The position numbers were made by a program, and so were the translations under genes. From the NCBI GenBank assembly GCA_964527325.1, contig CAZGNU010000071.1, forward strand, positions 1 to 6,672: a DNA stretch of 6,672 nucleotides, read 5' to 3'. This document shows, in pieces, positions 5,446 to 6,672 of the stretch. The stretch's first letter is position 1. The number at the start of each line of letters is the position of its first letter. Origin of the DNA: UBA6164 sp964527325 (GTDB taxonomy: Bacteria; Patescibacteriota; Gracilibacteria; BD1-5; UBA6164). Below the pieces are notes generated by a model. The model was not told the DNA's origin, made no database searches, and saw only the letters and a program-made list of their open reading frames with translations.

Positions 5446-6672
5446 ATTTTTCAATTTTTAAATTCAATTATTTTATTAACATAATCTAAAACTTGATCTT
5501 CATGTGAAACTACTATTATAGTTTTATTTTTGCATTCATTAAAAATAAACTTCCATACTTGTTTTATTGTTTTTTTATCCAAATTTGCAGTAACTTCATC
5601 CAAAACAATCATATCTCTTTTTAGTATTAATCATCTAGCAATATTAATTCTTTGTCTTTCTCAAGCTGATAATTTAATTCCCTTTTCTCAAACTAAAATA
5701 TCTAAATCATTTTCTATTCTTTTTAAAAAATCTCAAAGTCCAACTCATTTTAAAATTCTTAACAATTCTTCTTTTTTAACTCTTTTACCAAGAACTATAT
5801 TATCTTTTAAACTCATATCAAACAGTTCAATATCTTGTGAAATATAAGTTAAATTTTGTTCAAAAAACTTATTTGAAATTTCTCTATAATTTATATTATC
5901 TATTTTAATTTCTCACTTTTGAGGATAAATATTATTTGTAAATAAATTTAAAAAAGTAGTTTTCCCAGAACCAGATTTTCAAATAATTGCTATTTTTTCT
6001 CTCTTATTTATTTCTAAATTCTCAATGTAGTGCACAAATGTTTTTTTATCTTTTTTATAAGTATGCTTTGTGTTATTAAAAGTTATTTTATTCCATTTTT
6101 TAAAATTTTTAATTCAAAAATTATTCTTTTCAAAAAACTTCATTTTTTCTTTTAACAATTCAATATCTCATTTACTACTTGCTGTATGCCTTAATAATTC
6201 TAAAAATTCTTTTATAAATTGTGAAAATATTCACATCACTCAATAAATAACAATTATTATATCAAATCACTGACCAAAATTTATAATTGCAAAATAAAAA
6301 TAATATGAAATAGGAATTATGAACATCAAGAAAACCATTGTATCAGCAATAAACCACTGAAAAGAATTATAAACTCATAATTTTACATCAACATTATAGA
6401 TTTTTTCTTTACTTTTTTTTATAGATTTTTCTGCATAGCTTTTTATAAATAATTTCTTAAGAGTTTTTATGTTATATAAAAAATCAAGAAATACCTTATC
6501 AAAAAAACTTCATTTTCTAACTGCATCATTTATCAAATCCATTCTCTTATTATATGTTTTTCTAATTATTATTAATATTAAACTAGTAAATAATAAAAAA
6601 TATAAAAGCAAATAGATCGATATATTTAATGAGTATACAAAAAATAATACTACTCATACAAAATATGGAATA
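5436..6672 (-). CDS. ABC transporter with fused membrane and ATPase domains (partial, start beyond right edge)
   Basis: Exporter-type ABC protein; the C-terminal 411 residues are visible. Numbering from the first visible residue, the membrane domain spans about 1-165, with hydrophobic helices near 3-37, 106-130 and 136-152. The nucleotide-binding domain runs from about 195 to 411. It has Walker A GKSGSGKT (231-238), Q-loop Gln 279 in YISQDIELFD, signature LSAGERQR (334-341), Walker B MIVLDE (354-359) with catalytic Glu 359, D-loop ANLD, and H-loop His 390 in VVSHED. All are intact, so it should be active. G231 and the signature G337 are TGA, which is direct proof of glycine decoding. W106, W193 and W373 are TGG. 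The missing part should contain the N-terminal membrane helices. The substrate cannot be told from sequence. It converges on the TraB-like gene with 10 nt between stop codons. Confidence 0.95.

Noticed and set aside
5530..5847. Plus-strand open frame of 105 codons
   Set aside because: Antisense to the ABC ATPase domain whose signature and Walker B motifs are intact on the minus strand; serine/isoleucine-rich shadow of that gene.
98..6672. Mycoplasma/Spiroplasma code (TGA = Trp)
   Set aside because: TGA aligns to invariant glycines in Walker A, the ABC signature and PilC, while TGG is used at ordinary tryptophan sites.
98..6672. Widespread pseudogenisation, because standard translation gives only fragments
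   Set aside because: All interruptions are TGA; no frameshifts and no internal TAA or TAG were found in the eight gene frames.
1..6672. CRISPR array, tRNA, rRNA or riboswitch
   Set aside because: No regularly spaced direct repeats, no cloverleaf with CCA-end features, and no conserved RNA core were seen; gaps between genes are at most about 160 nt.

Overview
The window comes from a very AT-rich bacterium that reads TGA as glycine (translation table 25). That points to Candidatus Gracilibacteria (BD1-5) or Absconditabacteria (SR1). With TGA as a stop, no long gene survives. With TGA as sense, eight gene reading frames cover almost the whole window, six complete and two cut by the window edges. 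TGA then falls on glycines that are invariant in well-known motifs: the first G of an ABC Walker A (GKSGSGKT), the G of the ABC signature LSAGERQR, and the AGE motif of PilC/GspF. Tryptophan is still TGG throughout, so this is not the mycoplasma code (TGA = Trp).

Layout. Positions 1-3668 on the minus strand hold a type IV pilus / type II secretion-like assembly locus. In transcription order this is a PilN-like inner-membrane protein (3668-3150), a PilO-like protein (3125-2568) and the PilC/GspF platform protein (2565-1444). A strong hairpin terminator follows pilC, and then come a GspH/FimT-type prepilin (1349-777), a second prepilin (772-98) and probably the first codons of a third small gene (31 to the left edge). 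Upstream, separated by another terminator and still on the minus strand, is a two-helix T4SS_pilin-type membrane protein (4245-3799). On the plus strand lies one gene, a membrane-anchored TraB/PrgY-family protein (4406-5425). It converges on a minus-strand ABC transporter with fused membrane and ATPase domains (5436 to beyond the right edge).

The genes are packed tightly. pilO-pilC and the two prepilins are separated by 2 and 4 nt. The TraB and ABC stop codons lie 10 nt apart under one symmetric terminator hairpin. In two places the promoter of the next unit overlaps the terminator of the previous one: its -35 box lies in the terminator loop or in its U-tract. Three sigma70-like promoters are visible, each with the -10 box 31-34 nt upstream of the start codon. 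No start has a Shine-Dalgarno sequence.

The most notable features are palindromic elements. A short C-run/G-run element occurs twice with the same architecture (9-bp stem, 3-nt loop, then an extra G-run). One copy is intergenic at 53-88. The other sits in frame inside the leader peptide of a prepilin (706-737), which lengthens that leader. A different element, a perfect 26-bp inverted repeat (4327-4388), sits in the divergent gap directly upstream of the TraB-like gene. No pilB, pilT, pilM or prepilin peptidase gene lies in the window.
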